A stretch of DNA of 64,000 nt from Corynebacterium rouxii (GTDB taxonomy: Bacteria > Actinomycetota > Actinomycetes > Mycobacteriales > Mycobacteriaceae), in the NCBI RefSeq assembly GCF_902702935.1, contig NZ_LR738855.1, positions 2,232,001 to 2,296,000 of the forward strand, in the 5' to 3' direction. Made by a program: the position numbers and the translations under genes. The notes under the pieces were generated by a model, which worked only from the letters and a program-made list of their open reading frames with translations, was not told the DNA's origin and did no database searches. Shown piece by piece: positions 37,704 through 48,315 of this stretch. The stretch's first letter is position 1; every line of letters starts with the position of its first letter.

Positions 37704-37735
37704 CTCCCTAGCTTCTTGTTTAAACAAAAAGCTAG
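37704..37735 (-). terminator. 28-base palindrome after betB, probable terminator
   Basis: Bases 37708-37735 form CTAGCTTCTTGTTT / AAACAAAAAGCTAG, a palindrome with one mismatched pair, directly after the betB stop codon. On the minus strand it is followed by GGGAG-TTTT, so hairpin and short T-run resemble a terminator while GGGAG serves the next gene. An operator role is the alternative. Confidence 0.55.
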
Positions 37736-37736
37736 T

Positions 37737-39314
37737 TTAACCGGCAAACCATCCAGTCACGGCAGGAGCGATGTTCTGGTAGACGTGCTTGTGCTCTTGG
37801 TACTCAGCCAAACCGGTAGGGCCTAGCTCGCGACCATTACCGGACTGCTTCATGCCACCCCACTCAGCCTGCGGCAGGTAAGGGTGGAAGTCGTTGATCC
37901 AGATGGTGCCATGGCGCAGCTTGCGGGCAACACGCTCCGCCTTTCCAGCGTCCTGGGTCCACACGGCGCCAGCCAAACCATATTCGGTGTCGTTGGCAAT
38001 GGCGATGGCTTCTTCCTCAGTACGGAAGGTTTCCACAGTCACGGTTGGGCCAAATGCTTCATCGTGCACACAATCCATGTCGCGGGTGCAGTTGTCGATG
38101 ATCGTCGGCAAGTAGAAAGCGCCGGCTGCCAGATCGGTGTTTCCGGTGGCGTGCGATCCATCATTGTCGCCGGCATCAGCAACACGACCACCAGTGGTGA
38201 TCGTAGCCCCCTGCTCCTTGGCGGCGACCACATATGCATCCACCTTATCCCGATGCTCAAGGGAGATCAATGGGCCAGTTTCAGCGGCGGTGTCGAGAGG
38301 ACCGCCGAGCTTAATCTGAGCAGCGCGGCGAGTAAGTTCCTCCACAAAGCGGTCATGGATGGACTCTTCCACCACAATGCGCGAACCTGCCGAGCAGACC
38401 TGACCGGAGTGTACAAAAGCACCGTTGAGTGCGTTATCTACGGCAGCATCAAAGTCCGCATCTGCAAAGATCACGTTCGGGTTCTTGCCGCCTAATTCGA
38501 GAGCAACTCGCTTCACGGTTTCAGATGCATTGCGCGCAATCAAACGGCCGGTGACCAGACCACCGGTAAAAGACACCATGTCTACCAACGGGCTGGTAGA
38601 CAACGGATTGCCACAATTAGCACCAGCACCCGTAATCAAGTTAGCCACACCAGCTGGAACGCCCGCACGCTCCAATAGGGTCATCAACATCATGGCTGTA
38701 TGCGGCGTAAGCTCCGCTTGCTTCAGCACAAAGGTGTTACCAGCAGCTAGCGCCGGAGCCACCTTCCACGAAACCTGCAGCAATGGGTAATTCCATGGCG
38801 TAATCAAACCGCACACACCAACCGGTTCGACGTCGATACGCGAGCGAACGTTTGGATCACCTGGATCAACCACGCGACCCGCCTCGTGCTGGGCGAGGGT
38901 GCCAAAGTAATCAAAAGCATTGGCGATATCATCCATATCCAGCTCAGATTCCGCCAAGCGCTTACCAGTATCAGCGGACTCCGCGCGCGCAAACTCATCC
39001 TTATACTCACGCAGCAACGCACCCACCTTGAGCAAAATCTTGCCGCGCTCTACTGCAGGCACCGTCGACCACTCACCGCGATCAAACGTCTCACGAGCTA
39101 CCGCAATCGCACGCTCAGTATCCTGCTCCCCCGCTTCCGAAACGGTACCCACCACGCTGCCGTCGGCAGGATTAGTAATCGTGCGCACCTCACCGCTACC
39201 GGCAGGCTGCCACATGCCATTGATATATAAGGTGGCAGGCTTGTTGGAATCGCTAAAGCAGCCAGCAAGAAGCTCAGACTTCTGGGGATCAAATACTGCG
39301 TTCGATGTGGTCAT
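37737..39314 (-). CDS. betB: Betaine aldehyde dehydrogenase BetB
   Basis: NAD(P)-dependent aldehyde dehydrogenase of 525 residues, oxidising betaine aldehyde to glycine betaine. The catalytic Cys is in FVHSGQVCSAGSRIVVEE and the catalytic Glu in VALELGGKNPNVIFADAD. The cofactor loop is FTGGLVTGRLIA and the active-site Asn is in TPWNYPLLQVSWK. The C-terminus has the family end WGGMKQSGNGRELG. The start at ATG 39314 is preceded by AAGGAG. Substrate specificity is assigned by clustering with betA and betT. A long N-terminal extension of about 20 residues is seen. Confidence 0.88.
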   Translation of the reverse strand: MTTSNAVFDPQKSELLAGCFSDSNKPATLYINGMWQPAGSGEVRTITNPADGSVVGTVSEAGEQDTERAIAVARETFDRGEWSTVPAVERGKILLKVGALLREYKDEFARAESADTGKRLAESELDMDDIANAFDYFGTLAQHEAGRVVDPGDPNVRSRIDVEPVGVCGLITPWNYPLLQVSWKVAPALAAGNTFVLKQAELTPHTAMMLMTLLERAGVPAGVANLITGAGANCGNPLSTSPLVDMVSFTGGLVTGRLIARNASETVKRVALELGGKNPNVIFADADFDAAVDNALNGAFVHSGQVCSAGSRIVVEESIHDRFVEELTRRAAQIKLGGPLDTAAETGPLISLEHRDKVDAYVVAAKEQGATITTGGRVADAGDNDGSHATGNTDLAAGAFYLPTIIDNCTRDMDCVHDEAFGPTVTVETFRTEEEAIAIANDTEYGLAGAVWTQDAGKAERVARKLRHGTIWINDFHPYLPQAEWGGMKQSGNGRELGPTGLAEYQEHKHVYQNIAPAVTGWFAG

Positions 39315-39380
39315 ATATATTTTCTCCTTTAATACTATGTTGATTATTTACCTAGAAAGTGCCCTAGCGGGCCCCCGATC

Positions 39381-41606
39381 TTAGGAGAACAACGGCGGAG
39401 TTGCACCGTCGCTAAGATCCGAGGACCCCGGCAGATCACTATGCATGTGCAGGAATTCGAGGTGACGCTCGTACAAATCCAGCACGTTGTCGATGAGCTG
39501 CTCCTGGGTATAGCCGTAGACGTCGTACCCCAAAGAACCTGTAAGGTCACACACCTCAAGGCGGTAGTAGGTTTCCTTCTCCGAGGCATTGGCCTTACGG
39601 GTGAACTGCGGCACGGGATTGCGCACTGGTAGCAGCTGGTAGCGGAAGTTTTGCTCAGAGCCCATCTCCACGATCAGGTCCAAGCCCTCAACCTCCTGCG
39701 ACTCCGTGGTAACCAATCGTGCATTAATCCCCTTATGGCACAATTCCTCTGCAACCTGCGTGAGTGCCGGTGCTGCCACATTGGTAATGTACGCCTGCGT
39801 CTTAACCGCACTTGGCCATGTGTTGGCACGACTAAGGCGACGGCGCCACGAAATAGAGTGTCCCTGCTGTTCACCGATGGCGCTACGCCCCGACATAGCA
39901 GCGTGAACCGACACCACGCGAGCATCTTTTTGGGTTTGCTCCAATCGAAAGCAGCGCACCAAACCGGCCATGACCAGATAGATCACGATGGTAAACGGCA
40001 GTCCCATAACCACGGTGGCCGACTGGACGGTGGCAATACCGTCGAGCTGCAGCATCACAATAGTGAGCGTACCAACAACCACAGCCCAGAAGATTCGAGA
40101 CCATACTGGGCCATCTTGACTGCTGTGGTGGGTAGTGGAAGTGAAGTTACTCATCACCAGCGCGCCGGAGTCGGCGGAGGTAATATACAGCAACAGGCCG
40201 ATCATGGTGGCCAGTCCCACAAGGAATATCGCCCCTGGGTAGGTAGCTAGTAGATCATAGAAGCCACTCTGGGGGTTAGCGGCAGCCTCGTGACCAAAAG
40301 CGTCGTTGCCGCCGCGCACGATGGCAAGTGCCGAGTTACCAAAGAAGCTCATCCACAGCACGATGAACAGGAATGGGATGCTCAAGGTACCGAACACGAA
40401 TTGGCGCAGGGTGCGTCCGCGAGAGATGCGGGCGAGGAACAAACCCACGAACGGCGCCCATGCCACCCACCATGCCCAGAAAAAGAGGGTCCACGCACCC
40501 AACCATGCCTTGGTGTGCTCTGGATCGTCGGAAAACGCGTAGGTATCCATGGTCATCCCTGGTAGGGAGGACACGTAGTCGCCGATGTTCATCACAAGAC
40601 CGTCAAGCAAAAATGCGGTTTTACCTGCAATGACCACGTAGACCATGAGGGCTATGGCGAGCAAAACGTTGATTTCACTAAGCACCTTAATGCCCTTATC
40701 GACGCCGGATACCGCAGAAAGCGTTGCGACGGCCACTGATACCACCACAAGGATGATCTGCCAGATAGGGCCTTCTTCTACCCCAAAGAGTACTTTCATG
40801 CCGTAATTCAGCTGCACCACGCCGATACCCAACGAGGCTGCAATACCGAAGACGGTACCGAGCATGGCAGCGATGTCTACGCAGTTACCCACAGCACCGT
40901 GAATGCGCTTGCCAATCAACGGATATAGCGCCGACCGGATAGCCAGTGGCATATTTAAACGGTAGGCGTAGTAACCAAAAGCCATGCCCATTAAGCAATA
41001 CAGTGCCCACCCGGTCATGCCGTAGTGGAACAGTGCCCACACCACGGCTTGTTCGGCAGCCTCGCGGGTTTCACCTTGCCCGACTGGCGGGCCATAGTAC
41101 TGGGCCACCGGTTCCGCGACTGAGAAGAACATAAGGTCCACGCCAATACCGGCGGCGAACAGCATGGCCGACCACGAGAAAAGTTTAAACTGTGGGCGGG
41201 AGTGATCGGGCCCTAGACGGATACTGCCAGTTCTAGTGACAGCAACACCGATAACAAAGACGATCACCACAGTGGCGGTGAGGATATAGAACCAGCCCAA
41301 GTTGGTGGAGATCCACTCGGTGACAGCACCAAGGGCTGCAGCAGCCTTGTCACGGGCGAAGAATGCCCAGAGTGTCAGTGCGATAATACCTACTGCGGAT
41401 GCACTGAAAACTGGCCAGTTTGTAGTGGGTTCGGGGATGTCGTTGGCACCCGCGAAACCAGCACTCGAAACTCCCCCCGCACCGGCTTTATATGAACCGA
41501 CCAAAACTTTTGGTGCAGCTTCCCTTACCCCCTGCATTTTACCCCCATGTGAGGTTGATGCGTCCACCGAGGACACGTCACCGTCTGTGTGAGCATCTTC
41601 TTTCAC
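39381..41606 (-). CDS. betT: BCCT-family choline transporter BetT-like
   Basis: Betaine/choline/carnitine transporter of 741 residues. Twelve helices lie between residues about 55 and 580, with the family signature WTLFFWAWWVAWAPFVGLF followed by ISRGRT, and the glycine-rich FSWSAMLFAAGIGVDLMFFS. The N-terminus of about 55 residues is polar. The C-terminal 150 residues form a soluble regulatory domain, as in E. coli BetT, ending in an acidic segment. BetT imports choline driven by protons. Substrate is inferred from the neighbouring choline oxidation genes; a glycine betaine carrier is the alternative. The gene is divergent from betA and 66 bases upstream of betB. Confidence 0.85.
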   Translation of the reverse strand: MKEDAHTDGDVSSVDASTSHGGKMQGVREAAPKVLVGSYKAGAGGVSSAGFAGANDIPEPTTNWPVFSASAVGIIALTLWAFFARDKAAAALGAVTEWISTNLGWFYILTATVVIVFVIGVAVTRTGSIRLGPDHSRPQFKLFSWSAMLFAAGIGVDLMFFSVAEPVAQYYGPPVGQGETREAAEQAVVWALFHYGMTGWALYCLMGMAFGYYAYRLNMPLAIRSALYPLIGKRIHGAVGNCVDIAAMLGTVFGIAASLGIGVVQLNYGMKVLFGVEEGPIWQIILVVVSVAVATLSAVSGVDKGIKVLSEINVLLAIALMVYVVIAGKTAFLLDGLVMNIGDYVSSLPGMTMDTYAFSDDPEHTKAWLGAWTLFFWAWWVAWAPFVGLFLARISRGRTLRQFVFGTLSIPFLFIVLWMSFFGNSALAIVRGGNDAFGHEAAANPQSGFYDLLATYPGAIFLVGLATMIGLLLYITSADSGALVMSNFTSTTHHSSQDGPVWSRIFWAVVVGTLTIVMLQLDGIATVQSATVVMGLPFTIVIYLVMAGLVRCFRLEQTQKDARVVSVHAAMSGRSAIGEQQGHSISWRRRLSRANTWPSAVKTQAYITNVAAPALTQVAEELCHKGINARLVTTESQEVEGLDLIVEMGSEQNFRYQLLPVRNPVPQFTRKANASEKETYYRLEVCDLTGSLGYDVYGYTQEQLIDNVLDLYERHLEFLHMHSDLPGSSDLSDGATPPLFS

Positions 41607-41876
41607 GCCGTGTCACCTCTTCTTATCATCCACTCATCGTCATTGCTGTTGCCGGAGCCGATGTTTCGCCATGTGAGACAGCAGTTTTGACTCACTGGTT
41701 TTTTAGACAAAATTACGGTTTCGAAGTCGCATTTTTGCTTGTTTCCACCGTGTTCGTTCTCCGGCACATCACTGTCGACACTACACAGCGCAGCAGTTTT
41801 ATGTGGCAGCAATCTCAACTCACTGGCACACTAGATAAAAGAAGAAGCTGATAAATCTGAAAGAAAAAGGAGATAT
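41607..41876. promoter_or_regulatory. betT/betA divergent control region with repeated motif
   Basis: This 270-base region separates divergent betT and betA. It contains two similar direct motifs, AGCAGTTTTGACTCACTGGT near 41682 and AGCAATCTCAACTCACTGGC near 41807, sharing ACTCACTGG. Their spacing of about 125 bases places one near each promoter, as for operators of a shared regulator. No betI gene is in the window. betA has a clear AAGGAGAT box. Confidence 0.45.
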
Positions 41877-43670
41877 ATGAGTCTACGAAACCGACTCCGC
41901 ACCTCAATTTCTAAGCACGATACAGACGGCGAATTTATTCAAGACCGGACACGCGATGTGGTTATCGTGGGTGGCGGTTCCGCCGGATCCGTGCTTGCCA
42001 ATCGCCTCTCGGAAGACCCCGACACAAGTGTGATGGTGCTGGAAGCCGGTCGCTCCGACTCACTGTGGGACTTGTTCATCCATATGCCCGCAGCATTCTC
42101 CTTCCCCATCGGCAATAAGTACTACGACTGGGCTTACGAGTCCGAACCAGAACCACACATGAACGGCCGTCGCATCTACCATGCCCGCGGCAAGGTTCTC
42201 GGCGGATCTAGCTCCATCAATGGCATGATTTTCCAGCGTGGTAACCCCATGGATTACGAGAAGTGGGGCGCGCTGCCAGGTATGCAGAACTGGGACTTCA
42301 AGCACGTGCTGCCGTACTTCAACAAGATGGAAACAGCATTGGGTGCCGATGCTAACGATCCCCGTCGCGGCCACACCGGCCCACTGAAGCTGACTCGTGG
42401 CCCAGCTACTACCCCACTGTTCCAAGCATTCTTCCGTTCCGTTCAAGAGGCCGGCTACAACCTCACTAACGACGTCAACGGTTACCGCCAAGAGGGTTTT
42501 GCCCCCTTTGACCGCAACATTTTGAAGGGCAAGCGCCTTTCTGCCGCTCGCGCTTATTTGCACCCAGTTATGGATCGCACCAACCTTGAGGTGCGCACCC
42601 GTGCATTCACCACTCGTATCTTGTTCAACGAAGCTGGCACGCAGGCCACCGGTGTTGAGTATGAGTGGAAGGGTAAGAAACGTCGCGTGATAGCCAAGAA
42701 GGTTATCTTGTGTGGCGGTGCATTTAATACTCCACAGTTATTGCAGATCAGTGGTGTGGGTGATCGTGAGGTTTTGGAAAAGGCTGGCGTTGATGTGGTC
42801 AAACATCTGCCAGGCGTAGGCGCTAACTTGCAGGATCACTTGGAGGTTTATGTTCAGTACAACGTGACCAAGCCAGTGTCGGTGCAGCCGAACTACAAGA
42901 TGACGCGTCGTCCGTTTATCGGCTTGCAGTGGTTGCTCACCAAGAAAGGCCCTGTAGCTTCCTCCCACTTTGAGGCTGGCGGCTTCGCACGTTCGAATGA
43001 CGATGAGGCCTACCCGAACTTAATGTTCCACTTCCTGCCGATGGCGATTCGTTACGACGGCACCCAACCGGAAGGCGATCACGGTTTCCAGTTCCACGTC
43101 GGCCCCATGTACTCCGACACCTTGGGGCATGTGCACATTACCTCGCCAGACCCTAAGGCCAAGCCGGAGATTATCTTCAACTATCTGGCCACTGAGCAGG
43201 ATCGTCGCGAGTGGGTTGAGGCCGTGCGCGTTTCGCGTCGTTTGCTCGACACGGATGCCATGAAGGAGTACACCGACGGCGAGATTTCTCCCGGCGCGGA
43301 CGTGCAGAGCGATGAGGAGATCTTGGAGTGGGTGCGTAACGACGCTGAAACCGCTCTGCACCCTTCGTGTACCGCAAAGATGGGGTCGGCTGACGACGCT
43401 ATGGCTGTAGTAGATCCAGAAAGCATGCAAGTCCACGGTATCGATGGCTTGTATGTGTGCGATGCTTCTGCAATGCCGATTATTACTAACGGCAACATCT
43501 ATGCACCTGTGATCATGATGGCAGAAAAGGCTGCCGATCTGATTAAGGGCATTAAGCCGCTGGCACCTATCGACGTTCCGTTCTACAAGGCGAAGCAGGG
43601 CATGCCGCTGTACGCCGAGGGCGAGAAAGTTCGCGATCACACGAAGGCCATCCCTGGCGCCTGCCACTAA
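41877..43670 (+). CDS. betA: Choline dehydrogenase BetA
   Basis: GMC oxidoreductase of 597 residues. The FAD motif is [20 protein letters not shown] (residues about 24-43), and the second signature is [33 protein letters not shown] and the active-site His in [10 protein letters not shown] are seen, and the C-terminal [17 protein letters not shown] is complete. It oxidises choline to betaine aldehyde, which BetB completes. The product glycine betaine protects against osmotic stress. Start ATG 41877 follows AAAGGAGAT at seven bases. A strong terminator follows the stop. Confidence 0.92.
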   Translation: MSLRNRLRTSISKHDTDGEFIQDRTRDVVIVGGGSAGSVLANRLSEDPDTSVMVLEAGRSDSLWDLFIHMPAAFSFPIGNKYYDWAYESEPEPHMNGRRIYHARGKVLGGSSSINGMIFQRGNPMDYEKWGALPGMQNWDFKHVLPYFNKMETALGADANDPRRGHTGPLKLTRGPATTPLFQAFFRSVQEAGYNLTNDVNGYRQEGFAPFDRNILKGKRLSAARAYLHPVMDRTNLEVRTRAFTTRILFNEAGTQATGVEYEWKGKKRRVIAKKVILCGGAFNTPQLLQISGVGDREVLEKAGVDVVKHLPGVGANLQDHLEVYVQYNVTKPVSVQPNYKMTRRPFIGLQWLLTKKGPVASSHFEAGGFARSNDDEAYPNLMFHFLPMAIRYDGTQPEGDHGFQFHVGPMYSDTLGHVHITSPDPKAKPEIIFNYLATEQDRREWVEAVRVSRRLLDTDAMKEYTDGEISPGADVQSDEEILEWVRNDAETALHPSCTAKMGSADDAMAVVDPESMQVHGIDGLYVCDASAMPIITNGNIYAPVIMMAEKAADLIKGIKPLAPIDVPFYKAKQGMPLYAEGEKVRDHTKAIPGACH

Positions 43671-43680
43671 GACATCTTAA

Positions 43681-43719
43681 GTAGTGCCGCTGAATATGTT
43701 GTTCAGCGGCACTACTTTT
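43681..43719 (+). terminator. Intrinsic terminator of betA
   Basis: A perfect 14-base inverted repeat, GTAGTGCCGCTGAA (43681-43694) and TTCAGCGGCACTAC (43702-43715), with a 7-base loop. It is followed by TTTTC on the plus strand, 10 bases beyond the betA stop. Confidence 0.9.
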
Positions 43720-43793
43720 CACACTAGATTTCACTTATAACTGAAACTTCGTTAATCTAGCGTTGGCCACCCTTAGGAAAGTGAAAGGAAAAG

Positions 43794-44234
43794 ATGGCGT
43801 CCACAGCACATCACCACCGACGCATCCCGGTATTCGATTCTATATATGCGCAAGCCCAGCAACTCGAACCATTAGATATAGAAGCCAGCGCTATGGGCAT
43901 CCGCCAAGCCGATGGAACCTTTTCACCACTTCCGGATGCTATCCAAAACATTCTGAGTTCAGTCTTGGACTCACTCGTGAGAGGAGAAACTATCGGTCTA
44001 TACAAAATCCCGGATGAACTCACTAGTACTTCTGCTGCAGAACTACTCGAAATATCACGTCCCACGCTAATGAAATGGGTGCGAGAAGGGAAAATCAACA
44101 GTTTTAAAATTGGTTCGCATAACCGCTTTTACCGAAAAGACGTGCTCCGATTAAAAGAGAAGAGACGCCAAGAACAACTGCAAGCTTTCACAACACTGCG
44201 CGCATTGGATCAAGAGTCTCACATCGAAGATTAA
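43794..44234 (+). CDS. HTH (excisionase-like) antitoxin/regulator
   Basis: A 146-residue protein with an excisionase/MerR-like helix-turn-helix near residues 75-125: TSTSAAELLEISRPTLMKWV, then EGKINSFKIGSHNRFYRKDV. The N-terminal 70 residues are mostly polar. This domain next to a PIN gene is a known antitoxin type for PIN toxins in actinobacteria. The DNA-binding role is by homology; the antitoxin role is inferred from context. Start ATG 43794 has GAAAGGAAAA in front; an upstream start at 43763 would be in another frame. The PIN gene follows after 23 bases. Confidence 0.72.
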   Translation: MASTAHHHRRIPVFDSIYAQAQQLEPLDIEASAMGIRQADGTFSPLPDAIQNILSSVLDSLVRGETIGLYKIPDELTSTSAAELLEISRPTLMKWVREGKINSFKIGSHNRFYRKDVLRLKEKRRQEQLQAFTTLRALDQESHIED

Positions 44235-44257
44235 TTTTCTACTATGAGGCCAAGGAC

Positions 44258-44842
44258 GTGACAAAACGGGTATTCGTTGATGCCAACATTTTCTTTAGTA
44301 AAACTCTTATGGACTGGATGTTTCTTCTACGGTATTCCAACGAAGGAATTTTTCAACTCCACACCAGCGAAGATGTTATTGCCGAGGTTCTTGCCAATAT
44401 GAGGGCAAAAAGCCCTATGGCTCCAGGGCACTACACTCGGCGACGAGCTGAACTTATCCGACTGAACCTTGACGAAGTCGTTTCTAATTTCAGTCCCACC
44501 TCGACTTTTACAGGTAAGGACATTCATGACTACCACATACATGCAGCAGCCAGTTCCTGCAACGCAGACATTCTACTAACGCAGAACCATCCCAGCGATA
44601 TCACACAAGCACCGGAGAAAGAATACTATGAGATCCTTAACGCGGATCAATTTTTTACTTTAGTGGTTGACAATAACCCGCATTCCCTATGGGCACCACT
44701 AAAAGAACAGCTGAAATATCACCGGAATTCAAGAAAAAGTTTGAGTGAATCTCTTGCTAATGCAGGGTGCCCAGTTTTTAGCCTACGAGTTGAATGGGCG
44801 ACCGACTACGTAAAACGCAACGGTCACCGAATGATTTTTTGA
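44258..44842 (+). CDS. PIN-domain protein, probable toxin
   Basis: A 194-residue PIN-like protein. It shows the N-terminal acidic motif RVFVDANIFF, the second acidic position in TSEDVIAEVL and the third near FTGKDIHDYHIHAAASSCNA with ILLTQN. PIN toxins are Mg-dependent RNases that block translation. The length is about 50 residues more than VapC, with an extra C-terminal helical tail. GTG 44258 follows AAGGAC. It forms a two-gene unit with the HTH protein upstream. Toxicity is inferred, not shown. Confidence 0.7.
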   Translation: MTKRVFVDANIFFSKTLMDWMFLLRYSNEGIFQLHTSEDVIAEVLANMRAKSPMAPGHYTRRRAELIRLNLDEVVSNFSPTSTFTGKDIHDYHIHAAASSCNADILLTQNHPSDITQAPEKEYYEILNADQFFTLVVDNNPHSLWAPLKEQLKYHRNSRKSLSESLANAGCPVFSLRVEWATDYVKRNGHRMIF

Positions 44843-44851
44843 TACCTGTAC

Positions 44852-44890
44852 CGTAGGGTAACCGGTCGAATCGCGTGCGGTTACCCTACG
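44852..44890. terminator. Inverted repeat between convergent units
   Basis: Arms CGTAGGGTAACC (44852-44863) and GGTTACCCTACG (44879-44890) are perfect over 12 bases. The element lies 10 bases past the PIN stop and near the end of the adhesin pseudogene on the opposite strand. No T-run follows on either side, so the terminator role is likely but not sure. Confidence 0.6.
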
Positions 44891-44922
44891 TCATGAAATA
44901 TTTCTACTTCCCCTCTCTTGTC

Positions 44923-46430
44923 CTAAAAACCCATGCCGCAGCCTAGATTGCCGTTAGCATAAGTCCATGTTGTACCGTAAATGCCAGTAGAGACAGAATT
45001 GCCCCAATGCATCCGTAAGCCCTTGTAGATTTATAGTTGCAATAGCACCAGTTTTAAGTCAATACACTCTAATACATTGCTACGGTTACGGATTCCGTAT
45101 ATATCCATTGGAAGCATCTTCTGATGGAAGCATCTTCTGAATAAGTGTAGTCATTTGATTGAAGATTAGTATTCATAAAACGTCGAGCAGTTCTGTTCGC
45201 CAGCTTACTCAAGTCCAAGATATATAGATTGTGGGTACCAGACTGTGATGAATTAGAAAATGCGTAGGTTCCATCCGCCATGATAACTCCTGACGTTATA
45301 CCGCCCCACAGATCATTCGGCCAAGTATCGGCTCTTTGACTTTGAATCCCTGTTATAGGCCCGATATCTTCTACAGTTCCATTAACAGGAGAAATCTTCA
45401 GCAAATGCCCAGCTGGATAACTAGGGTCCTCATCGTAAGTAGAGCGGGAAGATATTGAACGAAGCATCTTAATACGTCCTCGACTAATTCCATAGAGGTA
45501 ACCATCAAGAGGGTTATACGCTAATGCGTTATATACCCAGTTGGTAGGTGCACCGATTTTACGGAAAATGGTTGGTCCGTATTCTTTGCTCATATAGTTG
45601 CTTAGTGTTTCTATCGTTAAATGTTTGGTTAGGGTTGCTGTGCGCAGACATACCAACCCATACTGTCCCACCCGATTCCGAATACTGTTGAAATACTGGT
45701 TCACCTCCGCCAGGAAGCGTTGAGCTTTCAGTTACTCCTGTGCCGCTGCCTTTAACAACCAAAGAAGCTTGCTCCGCAACAGGTTTCTGTCTGCCGCTAA
45801 CAGCCCATGTGCATTCCAAGGAGACTTTAGATTCTCAGGAAATTATAAGTTTGTGGTTGTTCTTTTATCTTTTTTAAAAATGCAATTGTTATGCCAGAAC
45901 TAGACCAATCTACGGGGCCACTACCTAGCTCAAGGAGCCTGCTCACACGAGCATGAAGTTCTACAATCCCGCGTATTTTGCAATAACAGCTGGGCGCCGT
46001 TGTTGCCTTAAAACCGATAGTGTATGTGTATTAGACGCCAGTTCGGTATCAACATTTCTTTTCCTAGCCGAAGCGTAGTCATTACTAGCCTTGTAAGCGC
46101 GAGGTTGAATAACAGCAGGATCATCGCTAGCCGGAAAGTTTGCATCAGTGTTTGCAGCTAATTCTTCTAAAGCATTGGTCTCGGGCTCATCTCACACATA
46201 GACCTTATAAGAATAACGAGACTCATCGTCTGCATATTCATCAGTAAAGTTGAGTTCAAAAATGTCTCCAGCACGTGTATCTACACCAGAACTAGCATGC
46301 TCTGACTGAGAAAGATCTGTGATAAGCGTGGTTTCATCTTTACCACACTCCCCACACCCGAACTCTTTCTTTGGGAAAGTGCCACTACTCTTTTTTAAAG
46401 TCCACTCTCGATAAAAGCTGCGTCATTGTC
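44923..46430 (-). pseudogene. Decayed large surface adhesin (DUF6923-like beta-propeller remnant)
   Basis: Several minus-strand frames carry pieces of one extracellular protein. Upstream: FGCGECGKDETTLITDLSQS and AGDIFELNFTDEY (about 46380-46200). Middle: SGGTVWVGMSAHSNPNQTFN (about 45705-45620) and NALAYNPLDGYLYGISRGRI with GHLLKISPVNGTVEDIGP (45535-45350), the pattern of DUF6923 propeller domains found in MSCRAMM-like corynebacterial proteins. Downstream: GIYGTTWTYANGNLGCGMGF ends at 44923. The pieces are in different frames with stops between (for example a TAG in the 46200 area), so the gene is dead. Host-binding role is by analogy only. The gene is low in GC compared with its neighbours. 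Confidence 0.62.
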
Positions 46431-46498
46431 AGCAGACACCTCAATACACTTAATAATCACATCTGCTAACTTTAAGGTGGAAACACCCCATACACAGA

Positions 46499-46544
46499 AA
46501 CCCGAGTAGGACAGCCAGTACTTTACTGACTAACCCACTCGGGT
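46499..46544 (-). terminator. Probable terminator of the small secreted-protein gene
   Basis: Arms ACCCGAGT (46500-46507) and ACTCGGGT (46537-46544) pair 18 bases beyond the stop codon of the gene at 46562-46849. A short T-run follows on the minus strand (TTTCTG). The loop is long, so confidence is moderate. Confidence 0.5.
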
Positions 46545-46561
46545 AAAAACTTCTGAATATT

Positions 46562-46849
46562 TTAAGAGGACAAACCTGTAAACCAAGAGAACATCTTGGT
46601 AACAAACCCAGCTAGCTGAGCAAAAAGATTACCCCAGAAGTTATGCGCTCCCGAAGCGGTGGGAGTCTCATGCTTCACGACCGGCGAGTCACTCTCATCT
46701 TCTATCTCAGCAAAGCATACGTCAGGCTTGTAAGGATCTTGAAATTCGTAGCACACCTCAACGCTTGCCTGAGCAGGAGCGGCAGCCAGAACACCGGCTC
46801 CCATCAACAAGGGGAAGGAAAGTGCAATAGAAGCCAGCTTTTTCTTCAT
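46562..46849 (-). CDS. Small exported protein of unknown function
   Basis: A 95-residue protein with a clear signal peptide (KKKLASIALSFPLLMGAGVL, cleavage after APAQA near residue 28). A short acidic domain with two cysteines follows (EVCYEF, DVCFAEIEDE), then an aromatic amphipathic C-terminus (GNLFAQLAGFVTKMFSWFTG). I do not recognise a family. The tail could insert in a membrane or be a weak anchor. The gene lies next to the decayed adhesin and may be a leftover of the same surface island. ATG 46849 has AGGTGTGATT upstream. Confidence 0.6.
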   Translation of the reverse strand: MKKKLASIALSFPLLMGAGVLAAAPAQASVEVCYEFQDPYKPDVCFAEIEDESDSPVVKHETPTASGAHNFWGNLFAQLAGFVTKMFSWFTGLSS

Positions 46850-46940
46850 CAGAAATCACACCTATCTGAGGGATAGTCATAACCAAGGGAAAATAAGAAC
46901 AACATGAAATTGTATCAGAACTTTCATAAAGTACAATCCT

Positions 46941-48307
<1,367 letters not shown>

Positions 48308-48315
<8 letters not shown>

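Noticed and set aside
44843..45068. A tRNA or small RNA gene after the PIN gene.
   Set aside because: The hairpin has no cloverleaf features and the rest reads as the C-terminus of the decayed adhesin on the minus strand.
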